Origin: Bradyrhizobium canariense
GTDB taxonomy: Bacteria > Pseudomonadota > Alphaproteobacteria > Rhizobiales > Xanthobacteraceae
Length of the DNA: 64,000 bases
Assembly (NCBI RefSeq): GCF_018130465.1
Contig: NZ_JAFCKJ010000012.1
Coordinates: 149,511 to 213,510, forward strand
Direction: 5' to 3'
Below, piece by piece: positions 24,396-34,441 of this stretch. The position numbers and the translations under genes were made by a program. The stretch's first letter is position 1. Each line of letters opens with the position of its first letter. Under the pieces are notes generated by a model. The model was not told the DNA's origin, made no database searches, and was given only the letters and a program-made list of their open reading frames with translations.

Positions 24396-24561
24396 GTTTT
24401 TCGCAAACAGCGATGCGGGCTGGCCCGCAAGCAGCCTCCGGACAACGCCGGAGGGGGTGCGAAAGAGCGCTCTGACTAACCGCTCTTGCCCCGATTGGCA
24501 AGGTCCGGGTTGGAGAGATTTTGCAGGGAAATGACGGTTTCCCGGGTCGGCCAGCGGCCGA

Positions 24562-26061
24562 CTACGCCCGCGCCCGTTCGTTGCGGATGGAGAGCAGTTC
24601 CACGGGGCGGTCGGGGATGACGATCCGGAAGGTGGCGCCGATGGTGCCTTCGACCAGATGGATGTCGCCGCCATGGGCGCGGACCAGCTCGGCGGCGATC
24701 GCAAGGCCGAGGCCGCTGCCGCCGGGGCGGCCGGAGGTCTGGAACGCCTCGAACAGATGGTCCCGGGTCCTCTGGGGCACGCCGGGGCCGGTGTCGGAAA
24801 CCTCCAGGATGGCGACCGCGCCCTCGCGTTTCCCCGTGATCCGGATCTGCTGCGCGCCGCCCTCGGCCGACGCATGGCTTTCCAGCGCCTGGGCGGCGTT
24901 GCGGACGAGGTTGAGCAGCACGCGGAACAGCTGGTCGGGATCGGCGTCGACCGCGAGGCCGCGCTCGATCGCAGCGACCCAGACGATCGCGGCATCGGAG
25001 GCAAGGCCCGCGGTCTCGCGCACCTCCAGCACCACCGGCTCGATCAGGATCATGCGCCGGTCGGGCGCGGCTTCCTGGGCGCGGCCATAGGACAATGTCG
25101 ACTGGCAGAAGGCGATGGCGCGCTCGAGCGAGCGCACCAGCTTCGGCGCAAAGCGCTGCACCCGCGGATCCGGCACGCTGGCGAGCTGGTCCGACAAAAG
25201 CTGCGCCGAGGCCAGCAGATTGCGCAGATCGTGATTGATCTTGGAGACGGCGAGGCCGAGGGCGGCGAGCCGACTCTTCTGATGCAGCATCGACATCAGG
25301 TCGCGCTGCATGTCCGACAATTCGCGCTCGGCGACGCCAATCTCGTCGCTGCGCTGGCTCGGCACGATGATCCCCGCCGAACTCTCGGGATTTTCGTGGA
25401 AGCCGACCAGGCTCGCGGTGAGCCGGCGCATCGGGCGCACGAACAGATAATGCATGGCGAGATAGACGAGGCCCGCGGTCAGCACCGCGATGATCAGCGC
25501 GACCACCACGACGTTGCGGGAGAAGCGGTACATCGACTGCCGCAGCGGCAACTCGTCGGTGACGATCTCCATGAACTGGGCGTTGCCGACGCCCGGCCCG
25601 ACGATCCGGATGGCCTGGTTGCCGGTCTCCAGCATCATCCGGAACGAGCCGGTGATCGCCTCCCACGCCGTCATGTCGCGCAGGTCGATATCGTGCTCGA
25701 TGGCGGCCGGCAGATTGTCGCTGGCGAGCAGACGGCGCTGCTGACCCATCTTGATGGCGACGGCGCGGGCATTGATGCTTTTCAGGATCTGGCGCGACAG
25801 CGAATCGGGGACCATGCCGAGCGGCGCGGCATCGAGCACCAGCGCCGCCGTGTTGGCCGCCGCGACGCGGTCGTTGAGCCGGTTGACCCAGAAGTTGGCG
25901 ATGGCGGGCACGTAGAGCAGGATGGCCGCGATCATCACCAGGGGAACGGTGAGCAGCAGCAGCTTGCCCGACAGCCCAAGCCCGCGCGTCCCCCGAGGCC
26001 GCGCCGCCGGCGGGTCCCGCTGATCCTGATCCTGGACCGGCTGGAGGTCTGTCGCTGCCAC
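24562..26061 (-). CDS. Membrane sensor histidine kinase
   Basis: The protein has 499 residues. Two membrane segments (about 33-58 and 183-207) flank a periplasmic sensor region, followed by a HAMP-like linker and a dimerisation helix with the acceptor His277 in 'SKINHDLRNLLASAQLL'. The ATPase domain includes 'NLVRNAAQAL', 'DTGPGVP' and 'GGSGLGLAIAAEL'. 'HDLRN' rather than 'HELRT' places it in a less common HisKA subgroup. The N-terminus is proline- and charge-rich and cytoplasmic. No response regulator is adjacent, and the tRNA-Arg gene lies just downstream on the same strand. Confidence 0.88.
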   Translation of the reverse strand: MAATDLQPVQDQDQRDPPAARPRGTRGLGLSGKLLLLTVPLVMIAAILLYVPAIANFWVNRLNDRVAAANTAALVLDAAPLGMVPDSLSRQILKSINARAVAIKMGQQRRLLASDNLPAAIEHDIDLRDMTAWEAITGSFRMMLETGNQAIRIVGPGVGNAQFMEIVTDELPLRQSMYRFSRNVVVVALIIAVLTAGLVYLAMHYLFVRPMRRLTASLVGFHENPESSAGIIVPSQRSDEIGVAERELSDMQRDLMSMLHQKSRLAALGLAVSKINHDLRNLLASAQLLSDQLASVPDPRVQRFAPKLVRSLERAIAFCQSTLSYGRAQEAAPDRRMILIEPVVLEVRETAGLASDAAIVWVAAIERGLAVDADPDQLFRVLLNLVRNAAQALESHASAEGGAQQIRITGKREGAVAILEVSDTGPGVPQRTRDHLFEAFQTSGRPGGSGLGLAIAAELVRAHGGDIHLVEGTIGATFRIVIPDRPVELLSIRNERARA

Positions 26062-26443
26062 GAAATTCGCCCTCGCTGCCTTGCCGGGTTAAGAGAATTG
26101 GGCCGGGTTAAGGGGTTGGGGGTATGAAGATGCGGCCCGCCCCCAGCCCGGTCAAATTACGGATCGTCAATCTGCCAAGGTGGGATGTAAGCGCAGATCT
26201 GGCGAGTCGCCACCTCAAGGGTTAAAAACCCCGCACAAACAGCGATATTCGCCGGAATTGAGCCGTTGTGCGGCGTTGACGAAAAGAAGGCGCTCGCTTA
26301 TAAGCCGCGCAACTGTCCGCGATGACCCGGTGTGACGCCGGGAGCGGCTCTCTTGGGGCCGAAAAAGGCCCATTTTGGGCAGCATCTTCCGGACTTTACC
26401 ATCAATTCTACAGGCAAATTGCCCGGTCAGCGGAGAAAAACCC
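26062..26443. other. Divergent intergenic region, 382 bp, before rpmH
   Basis: The region separates the leftward sensor kinase from the rightward rpmH operon. It contains the strong rpmH promoter candidate at 26276-26304 and a leader of about 130 bases. I see no gene in it. Confidence 0.5.
26276..26304 (+). promoter_or_regulatory. Sigma-70-type promoter of the rpmH operon
   Basis: TTGACG (26276-26281) and TATAAG (26299-26304) are separated by exactly 17 bases, close to the housekeeping consensus. The site lies about 140 bases before the rpmH start, as expected for a highly expressed ribosomal-protein operon. Confidence 0.75.
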
Positions 26444-26578
26444 GTGAAGCGGACTTATCAACCCAGCAAACTGGTGCGCAAGCGCCGTCACGGTTTCCGT
26501 GCCCGTCTCGCCACGGCCGGCGGCCGCAAGGTGCTCGCCGCCCGCCGCGCCCGCGGCCGCAAGCGTCTGAGCGCCTGA
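26444..26578 (+). CDS. rpmH: 50S ribosomal protein L34
   Basis: The protein has 44 residues, the usual length. It starts at GTG: '[20 protein letters not shown]' followed by a basic tail rich in Arg and Lys ('[16 protein letters not shown]'). It sits in the large ribosomal subunit near the 23S rRNA. The frame is open upstream, but conserved L34 sequence begins exactly at this GTG. It is the first gene of the classical rpmH-rnpA-yidC order. Confidence 0.97.
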   Translation: MKRTYQPSKLVRKRRHGFRARLATAGGRKVLAARRARGRKRLSA

Positions 26579-26605
26579 GCCGGACCCCCTTTTTGGGATT
26601 TCATC

Positions 26606-27052
26606 ATGGATCGGCTGAGGCAGCGAGCGGATTTCCTCGCCGTTGCCAATGGCGCGCGGGTGAATAGTCCCGCGTTCGTCCTGCAAAGCCTTGACCGCCA
26701 AAGCCTTGACCGCCAAAACCTTGGCCGAGACGACAGCGGCCCGATCCGGATCGGCTTTACCGTTACCAAAAAGAACGGCAACGCCCCCCAGCGCAATCGC
26801 ATCCGGCGCCGGCTTCGCGAATTGGTGAAGCGGCTCGATCCGGTATCGATGCAGCCCCATCATGATTATGTGCTGGTCGGCCGAAGGGACGCGCTCTCGC
26901 GCGGCTTCGCCACCATGCTCGACGATCTGCGCATAGCGTTCGCGAAGCCCGCGCGGCATACGCACAAGGGACGCGGTCCGAAAACCGACGGCCAAAGAAC
27001 CGACGGCTTAAAGCCCGGCCCCGCTCCTGCGACCAGCCGCAAACCGGATTGA
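26606..27052 (+). CDS. rnpA: Ribonuclease P protein component
   Basis: The protein has 148 residues. It binds the RNase P RNA and helps it remove 5' leaders from tRNA precursors. The signature 'NAPQRNRIRRRLREL' (RNR motif) and 'FTVTKK' are present. A threefold repeat of about five residues (QSLDR, QSLDR, QNLGR) is inserted before 'GPIRIGFTVTKK', encoded by three 15-base units at 26684-26728. The C-terminal 30 residues are a low-complexity basic tail. It lies 27 bp after rpmH and 10 bp before yidC. Confidence 0.95.
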   Translation: MDRLRQRADFLAVANGARVNSPAFVLQSLDRQSLDRQNLGRDDSGPIRIGFTVTKKNGNAPQRNRIRRRLRELVKRLDPVSMQPHHDYVLVGRRDALSRGFATMLDDLRIAFAKPARHTHKGRGPKTDGQRTDGLKPGPAPATSRKPD

Positions 27053-27062
27053 TGACGAGAGA

Positions 27063-28910
27063 ATGATGACCGACAACCGCAACACCATCCTCGCCGTCAT
27101 CCTGTCGGGGCTCGTGCTGATCGCCTGGCAATATTTCTACAACATGCCGGCGATGGAAAAGCAGCGCGCCCAGCAACAGGCGCAGGCCGAGATGCAGAAG
27201 ACCACGCCGCAGCCGACGGCGTCCGCGACGCCAGGCGCTGCGCCGCAGCCCGGCAGCGCGGCCCAGCCGTCGACGCCGAGCGCGAACCAGCAAGCCCAGC
27301 CGGTCCAAAGCCGTGACAGCGCGATTGCGGCCAGCCCGCGCGTGAAGATCGACACGCCGCGGCTTGCCGGCAGCGTCGCGCTGAAGGGCGGCCGCATCGA
27401 CGACCTCGCGCTGGTGCAATACCGCGAAACGGTCGACCCGAAGTCGCCGCCGATCATCCTCTATTCGCCCTCGGGCACCGCGGAGCCTTATTACGCCGAG
27501 TTCGGCTGGGTGCCTGCGACGGGCGTGACGGCGAAACTGCCGGACGCGCAGACCGTCTGGCAGCAAGACGGCAGCGGCAGCCTGACGCCGACGACGCCGG
27601 CGGTGCTGAAATGGGACAATGGCGAGGGCCTCACCTTCCGCCGCACCATCGCGGTCGACGACCACTATCTCTTCACCGTCAAGGACGAGGTGAGCAATGT
27701 CGGCAACGCGCCGGTCACGCTCTACCCGTTCGCGCTGATCTCGCGCCATGGCACGCCGCAGGTTTCCGGCTACTACATCCTGCATGAAGGCCTGATCGGC
27801 TATCTCGATGGCTTGCAGGAATACGCCTACAAGAAGATCGACGAATCCAAGACGGTGAACTTCAAGGCCACCAATGGCTGGCTCGGCATGACCGACAAGT
27901 ACTGGGCCTCGGCGCTGCTGCCGGACACCAGTGCGCAGCTTCAGGCGCGCTTCTCGTCCAACCCCGTCGGCAACGTCCACACCTACCAGACCGATTATCT
28001 GCTCGATCCCGTCACCGTCGCGATCGGCGGCTCCGCCACCGCGAACGCGCGGCTGTTCGCCGGCGCCAAGGAAGCCGGCGTCGTCGGCGTGTTCCCGTTC
28101 GCCGGCCTCGGCGGCTACAACAAGGAACTCGGCCTCAACCATTTCGATCTCTTGATCGACTGGGGCTGGTTCTACTTCATCACCAAGCCGATGTTCCTCG
28201 GCCTCGACTTCTTCTACCGCTTCTTCGGCAATTTCGGCATCTCGATCCTGCTCGTGACCGTGATCGTGAAGCTCTTGTTCTTCCCGCTGGCGAACAAGTC
28301 CTACGCCTCGATGGCGAAGATGAAGTCGGTCCAGCCGCAGCTTCAGGCGCTGAAGGAGCGCTACCCCGACGACAAGGTGAAGCAGCAGCAGGAGATGATG
28401 GAGATCTACCGCAAGGAGAAGATCAATCCGGTCGCCGGCTGTCTTCCCGTGGTGATCCAGATCCCGGTGTTCTTCTCGCTCTACAAGGTGCTGTTCGTCA
28501 CCATCGAGATGCGGCACGCGCCGTTCTTCGGCTGGATCAAGGACCTCTCGGCGCCGGATCCGACCAATCTGTTCACCCTGTTCGGGTTGATCCCGTTCGA
28601 TCCGACCACGCTGCCGCTGTTCGGCCACTACCTCGCGCTCGGCATCTGGCCGATCATCATGGGCATCACGATGTGGTTCCAGATGAAGCTGAACCCGACG
28701 CCGCCGGATCCGACCCAGCAGATGATCTTCAACTGGATGCCGCTGATCTTCACCTTCATGCTGGCGGGCTTCCCGGCGGGCCTCGTGATCTACTGGGCCT
28801 GGAACAACACGCTCTCGGTGCTCCAGCAGAGCTTCATCATGCGCCGCAACGGCGTGAAGGTGGAGCTGTTCGACAATCTCAAGGCGACGTTCGCGAAGAA
28901 GGCGACGTAG
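27063..28910 (+). CDS. yidC: Membrane protein insertase YidC
   Basis: The protein has 615 residues (613-614 if the second ATG at 27066 is used). An N-terminal membrane helix ('TILAVILSGLVLIAWQYF') is followed by an Ala/Gln/Pro-rich linker. A large periplasmic beta domain spans about 90-350, and the conserved 60KD_IMP membrane core runs from about 370 onward ('GNFGISILLVTVIVKLLFFP', 'INPVAGCLPVVIQIPVFFSL'). It inserts and folds inner-membrane proteins, alone or with SecYEG. It is co-transcribed with rpmH and rnpA. Nothing unusual seen. Confidence 0.97.
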   Translation: MMTDNRNTILAVILSGLVLIAWQYFYNMPAMEKQRAQQQAQAEMQKTTPQPTASATPGAAPQPGSAAQPSTPSANQQAQPVQSRDSAIAASPRVKIDTPRLAGSVALKGGRIDDLALVQYRETVDPKSPPIILYSPSGTAEPYYAEFGWVPATGVTAKLPDAQTVWQQDGSGSLTPTTPAVLKWDNGEGLTFRRTIAVDDHYLFTVKDEVSNVGNAPVTLYPFALISRHGTPQVSGYYILHEGLIGYLDGLQEYAYKKIDESKTVNFKATNGWLGMTDKYWASALLPDTSAQLQARFSSNPVGNVHTYQTDYLLDPVTVAIGGSATANARLFAGAKEAGVVGVFPFAGLGGYNKELGLNHFDLLIDWGWFYFITKPMFLGLDFFYRFFGNFGISILLVTVIVKLLFFPLANKSYASMAKMKSVQPQLQALKERYPDDKVKQQQEMMEIYRKEKINPVAGCLPVVIQIPVFFSLYKVLFVTIEMRHAPFFGWIKDLSAPDPTNLFTLFGLIPFDPTTLPLFGHYLALGIWPIIMGITMWFQMKLNPTPPDPTQQMIFNWMPLIFTFMLAGFPAGLVIYWAWNNTLSVLQQSFIMRRNGVKVELFDNLKATFAKKAT

Positions 28911-28915
28911 CAGTC

Positions 28916-29001
28916 GTCGTTGCGAGGAGCGAAGCGACGAAGCAATCCAGAGTCCCTCAGCGGATGCATTTCTGGATTGCTTCGCTTCGCTCGCAATGAC
29001 G
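28916..29001. repeat. Intergenic hairpin repeat between yidC and engB
   Basis: GCGAAGC-rich arms (GAGCGAAGCGACGAAGCAAT near 28926 and ATTGCTTCGCTTCGCTCGCA near 28976) are inverted copies that can fold into a long stem. It belongs to the dispersed hairpin repeats typical of Bradyrhizobium-like genomes and may stop or stabilise the yidC transcript. Confidence 0.65.
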
Positions 29002-29023
29002 CGGACAAACAGAAAGCCTTCGC

Positions 29024-29677
29024 ATGACCGACGACAAAGATGCGAAGCTGATCGAGGCCGGGCGAAAGCTGTTCACGCGCGACTGGCAGTTCATCTGGGC
29101 CTCGCCCTCGATTGAAGCGCTGCCGCCGATGGCGGGGCTGGAGATCGCCTTTGCCGGCCGCTCCAATGTCGGCAAGTCCAGCCTGATCAACGCGCTGACC
29201 GGCCGCAACGCGCTCGCGCGCACCTCGCATACGCCGGGCCGCACCCAGGAGCTGATCTTCTTCGAGGTCCCCGGCAAGACCGAACTGCGGCTCGTCGACA
29301 TGCCCGGCTACGGCTATGCCAAGGCGCCGAAGAGCCAGGTCGCGTCCTGGACCGAGCTGATCCACAAATTCCTGCTTGGACGCACCAGCCTCGCGCGCGT
29401 CTACGTGCTGATCGACGCTCGGCATGGCCTCAAGGAGGTCGACCACGAAGTCCTGAAGACGCTCGACCGCTCCGCGGTCAGCTACCAGATCGTGCTGACC
29501 AAGGCCGACCAGGTGAAGGCCGCCGAGCTTGCCGAACGGATTGCCGAGACCGGCGTTGCGCTTGCCAAGCATGGCGCGGCGTTTCCGGACGTGCTGACGA
29601 CCTCGTCCCGCTCCGGGGCCGGCATGGCCGAGCTGCGCGCCGCGATGGCGAAGCTGCTGGAGGAGCGGACCAAGTGA
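29024..29677 (+). CDS. engB: Ribosome biogenesis GTP-binding protein EngB/YsxC
   Basis: The protein has 217 residues. G1 motif 'GRSNVGKSSLIN', G2 threonine in 'TSHTPGRTQ', G3 'DMPGYG', and G4 'TKAD' are all present. It is a small essential GTPase acting in assembly of the 50S subunit. It follows yidC, in the same order as in related alphaproteobacteria. The last codons overlap the following DUF423 gene by four bases. Confidence 0.95.
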   Translation: MTDDKDAKLIEAGRKLFTRDWQFIWASPSIEALPPMAGLEIAFAGRSNVGKSSLINALTGRNALARTSHTPGRTQELIFFEVPGKTELRLVDMPGYGYAKAPKSQVASWTELIHKFLLGRTSLARVYVLIDARHGLKEVDHEVLKTLDRSAVSYQIVLTKADQVKAAELAERIAETGVALAKHGAAFPDVLTTSSRSGAGMAELRAAMAKLLEERTK

Positions 29678-30036
29678 TGGCCCGCCTGTTGATCGGGCTT
29701 AGCGGCCTGATGGGCGCCGCCGGCATCGCGCTGGCCGCCGCCTCCGCGCACGGCGGCGATGCAAGCCGACTTGCCTCCGCAAGCGCCATGCTGCTGTTTC
29801 ATGCAACTGCCATACTTGCAGTTGTTGCCCTGCTCGCGCACCGCCTTCTGCACGGCGGAATTGGCATCATCGCCGCGTTCGGCTTCGCAGCCGGCGCCGC
29901 GCTGTTCGCGGGCGACCTCACCTTGCGGCAATATGCCGGCCATTCGCTGTTTCCATATGCGGCGCCGACGGGTGGATCGGTGATGATTTTGAGCTGGCTG
30001 GCGGTGACGCTCGCGGCGGTGGTGACGCGAAAGTAG
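29674..30036 (+). CDS. DUF423-family small membrane protein
   Basis: The protein has 120 residues with four hydrophobic segments. It shows DUF423 landmarks: an early '[14 protein letters not shown]', a central '[14 protein letters not shown]', '[11 protein letters not shown]' and a final '[18 protein letters not shown]'. It is an inner-membrane protein of unknown role. The GTG start at 29674 overlaps the engB stop, so translation is coupled. Confidence 0.8.
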   Translation: MMARLLIGLSGLMGAAGIALAAASAHGGDASRLASASAMLLFHATAILAVVALLAHRLLHGGIGIIAAFGFAAGAALFAGDLTLRQYAGHSLFPYAAPTGGSVMILSWLAVTLAAVVTRK

Positions 30037-30046
30037 GGGCTCTTCT

Positions 30047-30231
30047 TCCTTCTCCCCTTGTGGGAGAAGGTGGCGTAGGCGGCCTACGGCCGCCGTTCTT
30101 AGAAACGCCGATGCTTTGCATCGGCTATGGCGCCGGATGAGGGGTCTGCCTCCGCGGATAGAGACCCCTCACCCGTCTCGCCGCTCTCGCGGCGATCCAC
30201 CCTCTCCCACAAGGGGAGAGGGAAAGAACAT
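30047..30231. repeat. Long intergenic repeat (CCTCTCCC...GGGAGAGG family), copy 1
   Basis: The outer arms CTCCCCTTGTGGGAGAAGG (30052 region) and CTCTCCCACAAGGGGAGAGG (30210 region) are inverted copies that enclose smaller palindromes such as GGCGGCCTACGGCCGCC. A related copy lies at 38585-38802. The false N-terminal extension of the argB frame comes from this repeat. Confidence 0.7.
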
Positions 30232-30298
30232 CACTTTGCGCACCGCCCGCCAATCGGATAGAACGCGGCCCGAGTATCCCGCCAGCGAGATCCGCCTC

Positions 30299-31186
30299 AT
30301 GACCGAAATCTCCCCGCTCGACCAGGCCCGCATCCTGTCCGAAGCGCTGCCGCACATGCAGCAGTATGACGAGGAAACCATCGTCATCAAATATGGCGGC
30401 CATGCCATGGGCGACGAGGAGACCGCGAAGAATTTTGCCCGCGACATCGTGCTGCTCGAGCAGACCGCGATCAATCCCGTCGTGGTGCATGGCGGCGGAC
30501 CGCAGATCGCGACCATGCTCAAGCGCCTCGGCATCGTCTCGGAATTCGCGGCGGGCCTGCGCATCACCGACGCCGCCACCATCGAGATCGTCGAGATGGT
30601 GCTGGCCGGCTCGGTCAACAAGCAGATCGTCGGCTACATCAACGAGGCCGGCGGCAAGGCGGTGGGGCTATCAGGCAAGGACGCCAACATGGTGAAGGCG
30701 TCGAAGACGACGCGCACCATCAGGGACCCGGACTCGCACATCGAGAAGGCGGTCGATCTCGGCTTCGTCGGCGATCCCGAGAAGGTCGACCTCACGCTGC
30801 TCAACCAGCTGATCGGCTACGAGCTGATCCCGGTGCTCGCGCCGCTCGCGACCTCGAAAGAGGGCCAGACGCTGAACGTCAACGCCGACACTTTCGCAGG
30901 TGCCGTGGCCGGCGCGCTGAAGGCAAAGCGGCTGCTGCTGCTCACCGACGTGCCGGGCGTGCTCGACAAGTCCAAGAAGCTGATCCCGCAGCTCTCGGTC
31001 AAGGACGCACGAAAGCTGATCGCCGACGGCACCATTTCCGGCGGCATGATCCCCAAGGTCGAGACCTGCATCTACGCGCTCGAACAGGGCGTGGAGGGTG
31101 TCGTCATCATCGACGGCAAGATGCAGCACGCGGTGCTGCTCGAGCTCTTCACCAACCAGGGCACGGGAACGCTGATCCACAAGTGA
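30299..31186 (+). CDS. argB: Acetylglutamate kinase
   Basis: The protein has 295 residues from the ATG at 30299 ('[20 protein letters not shown]'). It catalyses ATP-dependent phosphorylation of N-acetylglutamate, the second step of arginine synthesis. Motifs: '[12 protein letters not shown]', 'VVHGGGPQI' and '[13 protein letters not shown]'. The length and the N-terminal helix are typical of arginine-inhibited hexameric forms. The upstream open frame back to 30116 is repeat sequence and is not part of the gene. The stop overlaps the GTG start of the following DUF1036 gene by four bases. Confidence 0.95.
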   Translation: MTEISPLDQARILSEALPHMQQYDEETIVIKYGGHAMGDEETAKNFARDIVLLEQTAINPVVVHGGGPQIATMLKRLGIVSEFAAGLRITDAATIEIVEMVLAGSVNKQIVGYINEAGGKAVGLSGKDANMVKASKTTRTIRDPDSHIEKAVDLGFVGDPEKVDLTLLNQLIGYELIPVLAPLATSKEGQTLNVNADTFAGAVAGALKAKRLLLLTDVPGVLDKSKKLIPQLSVKDARKLIADGTISGGMIPKVETCIYALEQGVEGVVIIDGKMQHAVLLELFTNQGTGTLIHK

Positions 31187-32259
31187 GAGATGAGAAAACG
31201 AGAGACGCCGTCGTGGCCGGGCTTGTCCCGCCTGCGAGGCCGCAGCGCCGCTCGACCTTGACGCGCCTGCTGATGACGTTGCCAGCCGCGGCCGTCTCGT
31301 TCGTCTTCTCTTCCGCACCGGCGGTCGCCGACCTCAAGATCTGCAATCGCATGTCCTATGTCGTCGAGGCCGCGATCGGCATCGACGACAAGGCGGCGAC
31401 CGCGACGCGCGGCTGGTTCAGGATCGACCCCGCTACCTGCCGCGTGGTGGTGCAGGGCACACTCGCCGCCGACCGCATCCTGCTCAACGCCCGGGCGCTC
31501 GGCGTCTACGGCGCATCCCCGATCCCGCAGAACGGCAGCGACACGCTGTGCGTGGCGCAGGACAATTTCGTCATCGCGGCCGCGCGGCAGTGCCGCAGCG
31601 GCCAGACCCAGGCCGCCTTCACCCAGATCACGCCGACGCAAGGATCGGACGGCAATTTCGTCGCCTACCTCGCCGAGGATTCCGAATACGATGACGAGCA
31701 GGCCCGCCTCGCCGGCATCCAGCGGCTTTTGGTGATCGCAGGCTACGACGCCGCGCCGATCGACGGCGTCGACGGGCCGAAGACGCAAGGCGCGCTGGCC
31801 GCTTTCCTGAAGAGCCGCGGATTGTCGTCCGACATCCTGTCGTCGCCGAACTTCTTCAAGACCATGGTCGATGCCGTGCAGACACCATCTGCGACCGGCC
31901 TCACCTGGTGCAACGACACCACGCACAAGGTGATGGCGGCGGTCGCCACCGACGACGGCAAGTCGGTGACGAGCCGCGGCTGGTATCGCATCGACCCCAA
32001 GACCTGCCTGCACCCCGATGTGAGCGGCCAGCCGAAGCAGATCTTCAGCTTCGCGGAAGCCATCGACGCCGACAACCGCGTCGTCAAGCTGAAGGACAAG
32101 CCGCTGAACTGGGGCGGCGACAAGCAGCTTTGCACGCGCGAGACCAAGTTCGAGACCAACGAGCAGACCGACTGCGGCGCGCGCGGTTTCGCGGCCACGG
32201 GCTTTGGCGCGGTGGACATGTCGAGCGGCGGCAAGACGCTGCGCTTTGCGGCGCCGTGA
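31183..32259 (+). CDS. Exported protein with two DUF1036 domains and a peptidoglycan-binding-like segment
   Basis: The protein has 358 residues. A signal peptide region ('[21 protein letters not shown]') lies near residues 25-47. The first DUF1036-like domain ('[18 protein letters not shown]', '[12 protein letters not shown]') is followed by a segment like a peptidoglycan-binding repeat ('[20 protein letters not shown]'). A second DUF1036-like domain then appears ('[17 protein letters not shown]', '[12 protein letters not shown]'). It is probably periplasmic and envelope-related. The GTG start overlaps the argB stop. A later start closer to the signal peptide is possible. Confidence 0.75.
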   Translation: MRDEKTRDAVVAGLVPPARPQRRSTLTRLLMTLPAAAVSFVFSSAPAVADLKICNRMSYVVEAAIGIDDKAATATRGWFRIDPATCRVVVQGTLAADRILLNARALGVYGASPIPQNGSDTLCVAQDNFVIAAARQCRSGQTQAAFTQITPTQGSDGNFVAYLAEDSEYDDEQARLAGIQRLLVIAGYDAAPIDGVDGPKTQGALAAFLKSRGLSSDILSSPNFFKTMVDAVQTPSATGLTWCNDTTHKVMAAVATDDGKSVTSRGWYRIDPKTCLHPDVSGQPKQIFSFAEAIDADNRVVKLKDKPLNWGGDKQLCTRETKFETNEQTDCGARGFAATGFGAVDMSSGGKTLRFAAP

Positions 32260-32297
32260 TGGGTGGCGTGATCAGCCCTGGCGCCACAAACACTAAT

Positions 32298-32419
32298 GTC
32301 GTCCCGGCGAAGGCCGGGACCCATAACCACAACAGGAAGTCGTCGCACGAAGCTGCAAACTCCGGATCTTCGCCAAACCACTCCCTGGGGGTATGGGTCC
32401 CGGCCTTCGCCGGGACGAC
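32298..32419. repeat. Dispersed intergenic repeat family A, copy 1
   Basis: It starts GTCGTCCCGGCGAAGGCCGG and ends with the inverted CCGGCCTTCGCCGGGACGAC. The interior includes ACTCCGGATCTTCGCCAAAC. Copies with the same ends and interior lie at 33163-33284 and 34244-34364, and a divergent one at 50439-50598. Confidence 0.8.
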
Positions 32420-32465
32420 CGCGGAGAGTGGCGCGACGCTTGCGTGTAGCAGATAGAGAGCTGAC

Positions 32466-33191
32466 ATGACCGCCCCCCGCGCCTTCGCCCATATCGACAC
32501 CTGGGTGTTCGACCTCGACAACACGCTCTATCCGCACCACGTCAATCTGTAGCAGCAGGTCGATGCTCGGATCACCGAGTTCGTTTGCAACTGGCTGAAC
32601 CTGGCACCGGTGGAAGCGCGCAAGATCCAGAAGGATTATTACCAGCGCTTCGGCACCACCATGCGCGGCATGATGACCCTGCATGGCGTACGCGCCGACG
32701 ACTATCTCGCCTACGTCCACAAGATCGACCACTCCCCGCTGGAGCCGAACCCGGCGCTGGGCGCAGCGATCGCAAAACTGCCGGGACGAAAGCTGATCCT
32801 GACCAACGGCTCGGTCGACCATGTCGATGCGGTGCTGGCGCGGCTCGGCTTTGCTGCGCATTTCGACGGCGTGTTCGACATCATCGCCGCTGAATTCGAG
32901 CCGAAGCCGGCGCCGCAGACCTACCGGAAGTTTCTCGCCGACCACGCGGTCGATCCGACCCGCGCCGCGATGTTCGAGGACCTCGCCCGCAACCTCACCG
33001 TCCCGCACGAGCTCGGCATGACAACCGTGCTGGTGATACCGGATGGGACGAAGGAAGTGGTGCGCGAGGATTGGGAACTGGCCGGCCGGGATGCCGCTTA
33101 TGTCGACCACGTCACGGACGATCTGGCGGGGTTTTTGGCGGGGCTTGACGCACTCTCTCCACGTCGTCCCGGCGAAGGCCGGGACCCATAG
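32466..33191 (+). pseudogene. HAD-type pyrimidine 5'-nucleotidase gene interrupted by an in-frame TAG
   Basis: Translation from the ATG at 32466 gives the HAD motif I 'WVFDLDNTLYPHHVNL'. A TAG at 32550-32552 (codon 29) follows, and then the same frame continues without change as 'QQVDARITEFVCNWL' and the rest of the domain ('LILTNGSVDHV', 'FEDLARNLTVPHELGM'). Related enzymes have Trp at this position (TGG), so one base change explains the stop. The intact protein would be about 241 residues and would dephosphorylate nucleoside monophosphates. The last dozen codons run into repeat family A. Restart at the GTG at 32610 would lose the catalytic aspartates. A sequencing error is the alternative. 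Confidence 0.85.
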
Positions 33192-33284
33192 CCCGAGGAC
33201 GCGGTTGTAGCGGGAAACTGCTAACTCCGAGTCTTCGCCAAACGACTTCCTGTGGTTATGGGTCCCGGCCTGCGCCGGGATGAC
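33163..33284. repeat. Dispersed intergenic repeat family A, copy 2
   Basis: Same ends and interior as copy 1. The nucleotidase pseudogene stop codon lies inside its left arm, so the repeat has replaced or extended the original C-terminus. Confidence 0.8.
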
Positions 33285-33373
33285 AATGGAGTATACCTTG
33301 ACTCCGTGCCGCCAAATCCCGAAAAAGCGACCCAATCCGCCACAAATCCTAGCCTTCCGAAGAGGAAATCCCG

Positions 33374-34219
<846 letters not shown>

Positions 34220-34243
34220 GTTCGGTCAAGCTGCCTATCCATC

Positions 34244-34364
34244 GTCGTCCCTGCGAAGGCCGGGACCCATACCCCCAGGGAGTGGTTTGGCGAAGATTCG
34301 GAGTTAGCAGCTTCGCGACCAAATGTGTTTTGTGGTTATGGGTCCCGGCCTTCGCCGGGACGAC
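34244..34364. repeat. Dispersed intergenic repeat family A, copy 3
   Basis: GTCGTCCCTGCGAAGGCCGG on the left and CCGGCCTTCGCCGGGACGAC on the right form the inverted ends. The interior matches copies 1 and 2 in outline. It lies between dapD and the DUF805 gene. Confidence 0.8.
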
Positions 34365-34441
34365 ACCGAGAGTCTGTCGAACCCACCCTCCCCCCATCGC
34401 GACCAACATCCGGACGGCCTCCACCGCCTGGAACTTTTGCC

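Noticed and set aside
26763-28628. 621-codon open frame on the minus strand opposite rnpA/yidC
   Set aside because: It is antisense to well-conserved genes, with the Arg/His/Asp-rich composition typical of shadow frames in GC-rich DNA.
30116-30298. N-terminal extension of acetylglutamate kinase
   Set aside because: Derived from a hairpin repeat; the conserved start is the ATG at 30299.
32550-32552. TAG read as a recoded amino acid (pyrrolysine-like) in the HAD nucleotidase
   Set aside because: The position is an ordinary Trp in relatives and not catalytic, and no recoding element or pyl gene is visible; a point mutation or sequencing error is simpler.
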